This document shows, piece after piece, positions 4,517-5,603 of a DNA stretch of 5,603 nucleotides. The notes beneath the pieces were generated by a model. That model was not told where the DNA came from. It made no database searches and saw nothing but the letters and a program-made list of their open reading frames with translations. Position numbers and translations under genes: made by a program. This DNA comes from Chitinophagaceae bacterium (GTDB taxonomy: Bacteria; Bacteroidota; Bacteroidia; Chitinophagales; Chitinophagaceae), in NCBI GenBank assembly GCA_003456175.1, contig DMPB01000055.1, positions 1 through 5,603 on the forward strand, given 5' to 3'. Position 1 is the first letter of the stretch; the number at the start of each line of letters is the position of its first letter.

Positions 4517-5603
4517 TTACCAATTGGCCTCTGGACGAGCCTTACGCAGACCTTGTAAGTATGCCTCTACATCTTTCTTTGTTACCAACACCTGCAAATC
4601 GTTGGTACTAATTACTATAAAACTGTATTTATCGCCTTGTAACCAAGGTATGATTCTGCTGGCAGCAACAGGTTTTATTTTGTTGATGTATTCTGAAGCA
4701 GCAAGGCCATCGTTGAATGGACCAATAAGCACTAAGGTGGCAGAATCGTTAATCTTGTTATTGGTTATAGCCAATGGCTGGTTATAAAATTTTTCTCTAT
4801 TGTATCGTGTGAAAGAATTTTTGGTTTCGTTCACAAAAACACCGTCTACCTTTTTCAACCAAACAACAGCATAGTGAGGGTTGGCTAAGTTGAAAGTGTA
4901 TGTAGTCTCAGCAGGTTTTCCTATTGTTATTGTATCTTTTTTAATAGCAACAGGCTCAACCTTTATGGTAGGAGCAACGGCAATTACTGAGTCTTTTTTA
5001 ACAATTGGCGCCTGATTAATGATGACTTTCGGCGGTTCTAACTGCTGCGCTATATAACTTACTGTATCTTCATCGTTATATCTTGTAATCTGCAAATCCG
5101 TTAAGTAACGTTCAATTTCTTTTCTGCGCTGTATAACATCTATCAAGGCATTGGCTTTGGGCACTAAAACATGGCCTTGGTGCAGGCTCGACAAATCTCT
5201 TAATACTTTTAAAGCACTACTATCTCTGCGCTGCGATACATAATATACCGCCTCAATAAATAATAATTGTGGCGTCCAAAATTGGTTACCATAAGTACTA
5301 TCGGCACTACGCTTTAGCTGCTCTGCTACAGCGTAATTACCTGCAATAAACTCATTATAAATTTGGTTGTATTGTGCAGTAGCTTTTGGATTAGCATCGG
5401 CAGGGTTTACTGGCTTAGATTGCGTTAGCTTTTGAGTAAATTTTCCTTGCGGGAAATGCTGCTGCAATGCCAACAAGGCACTATCGGCCTTGGGTTGATT
5501 GGGTATTTTTTTCGCAGCATAAATCGTTGAAAACAAAGCTTCTTCACGTTCTTCTGCTTTGGGAAAGCGGCGTAGCAACTCATCGTAAGCCGCTACAGCG
5601 CTG
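4517..5603 (-). CDS. TPR-repeat protein, probable PorW/SprE-like type IX secretion/gliding protein (C-terminal part only)
   Basis: The frame is open to the right edge, and 361 residues are visible before the stop at 4517. The residues at the edge (SAVAAYDELLRRFPKAEE) are the middle of a TPR helix pair, so the gene starts outside the window; the TTG at 5578 is an internal Leu. Visible residues 1 to about 160 are helical TPR-like repeats, with further motifs such as ADSALLALQQHFP and SSALKVLRDLSSLHQG. A Pro/Val/Lys-rich linker covers about 188-230. A mixed alpha/beta domain follows to the end: HYAVVWLKKVDG, then NSFTRYNREKFY, then LVLIGPFNDGLAASEYINK, then FIVISTNDLQVL. This order (TPRs, linker, domain ending in an 'I-S-x-x-N-L-x-V-L' strand and an 'AYL' helix) fits my recollection of PorW/SprE, a large lipoprotein needed for type IX secretion. 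A generic TPR lipoprotein remains possible. Confidence 0.75.
   Translation of the reverse strand, partial: SAVAAYDELLRRFPKAEEREEALFSTIYAAKKIPNQPKADSALLALQQHFPQGKFTQKLTQSKPVNPADANPKATAQYNQIYNEFIAGNYAVAEQLKRSADSTYGNQFWTPQLLFIEAVYYVSQRRDSSALKVLRDLSSLHQGHVLVPKANALIDVIQRRKEIERYLTDLQITRYNDEDTVSYIAQQLEPPKVIINQAPIVKKDSVIAVAPTIKVEPVAIKKDTITIGKPAETTYTFNLANPHYAVVWLKKVDGVFVNETKNSFTRYNREKFYNQPLAITNNKINDSATLVLIGPFNDGLAASEYINKIKPVAASRIIPWLQGDKYSFIVISTNDLQVLVTKKDVEAYLQGLRKARPEANW

Noticed and set aside
4524..4787. Plus-strand open frame of 87 codons
   Set aside because: It is antisense to the TPR protein's C-terminal domain and is explained by that gene's codon pattern.
5576..5578. TTG as a start codon for the TPR protein
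   Set aside because: The frame continues upstream to the window edge and encodes the first helix of the same TPR (AVAAYDELL), so this codon is an internal Leu.

Overview
The window looks like a Bacteroidota chromosome, probably from the Chitinophagia/Sphingobacteriia side. The DNA is AT-rich. Promoter-like boxes follow the phylum's TAnnTTTG -7 pattern, and there are no clear Shine-Dalgarno sites. Secreted proteins have signal peptides ending just before Gln. The protein families are also typical of the phylum: a PorW/SprE-like TPR protein, a Porin_10-type barrel, HYC_CC_PP, and secreted heavy-metal-associated (HMA) proteins. Genus cannot be read from this sequence. All genes are on the minus strand, so transcription runs from the right edge to the left. 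No intergenic stretch exceeds 80 bases, and I saw no RNA gene, mobile element or CRISPR array.

Right half, in order of transcription. The 3' part of a large TPR gene (4517-5603, running off the right edge) resembles the type IX secretion/gliding proteins PorW/SprE. It is followed by a purine nucleoside phosphorylase (ATG at 4460), preceded by a perfect TAnnTTTG -7 box. Thirteen bases after the phosphorylase stop, an outer-membrane putative porin begins (3619 to 1574), very likely in the same transcript.

Left half. This holds three small, cysteine-rich, exported proteins: an HYC_CC_PP family protein (1104-1517), a short HMA protein (695-1030) and a larger two-domain HMA protein (72-617). At the left edge are the first 16 codons of a fourth gene (1-48) that starts with a signal peptide. 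Each of the three complete proteins carries both a CxxC and an adjacent CC pair. Together they look like a periplasmic or outer-membrane-side module for copper or another soft metal. The metal and the mechanism are inference.

Regulation. A palindrome lies upstream of each small gene. The best is 23 bp (635-657) and overlaps a -33/-7 promoter ahead of the larger HMA gene. A second (1074-1090), ahead of the shorter HMA gene, has a related half-site (TTGTAC versus TTGTGC). Two of these promoters place transcription start within a few bases of ATG, which suggests leaderless mRNAs. The least described part of the window is this small-protein metal module and its possible shared operator.
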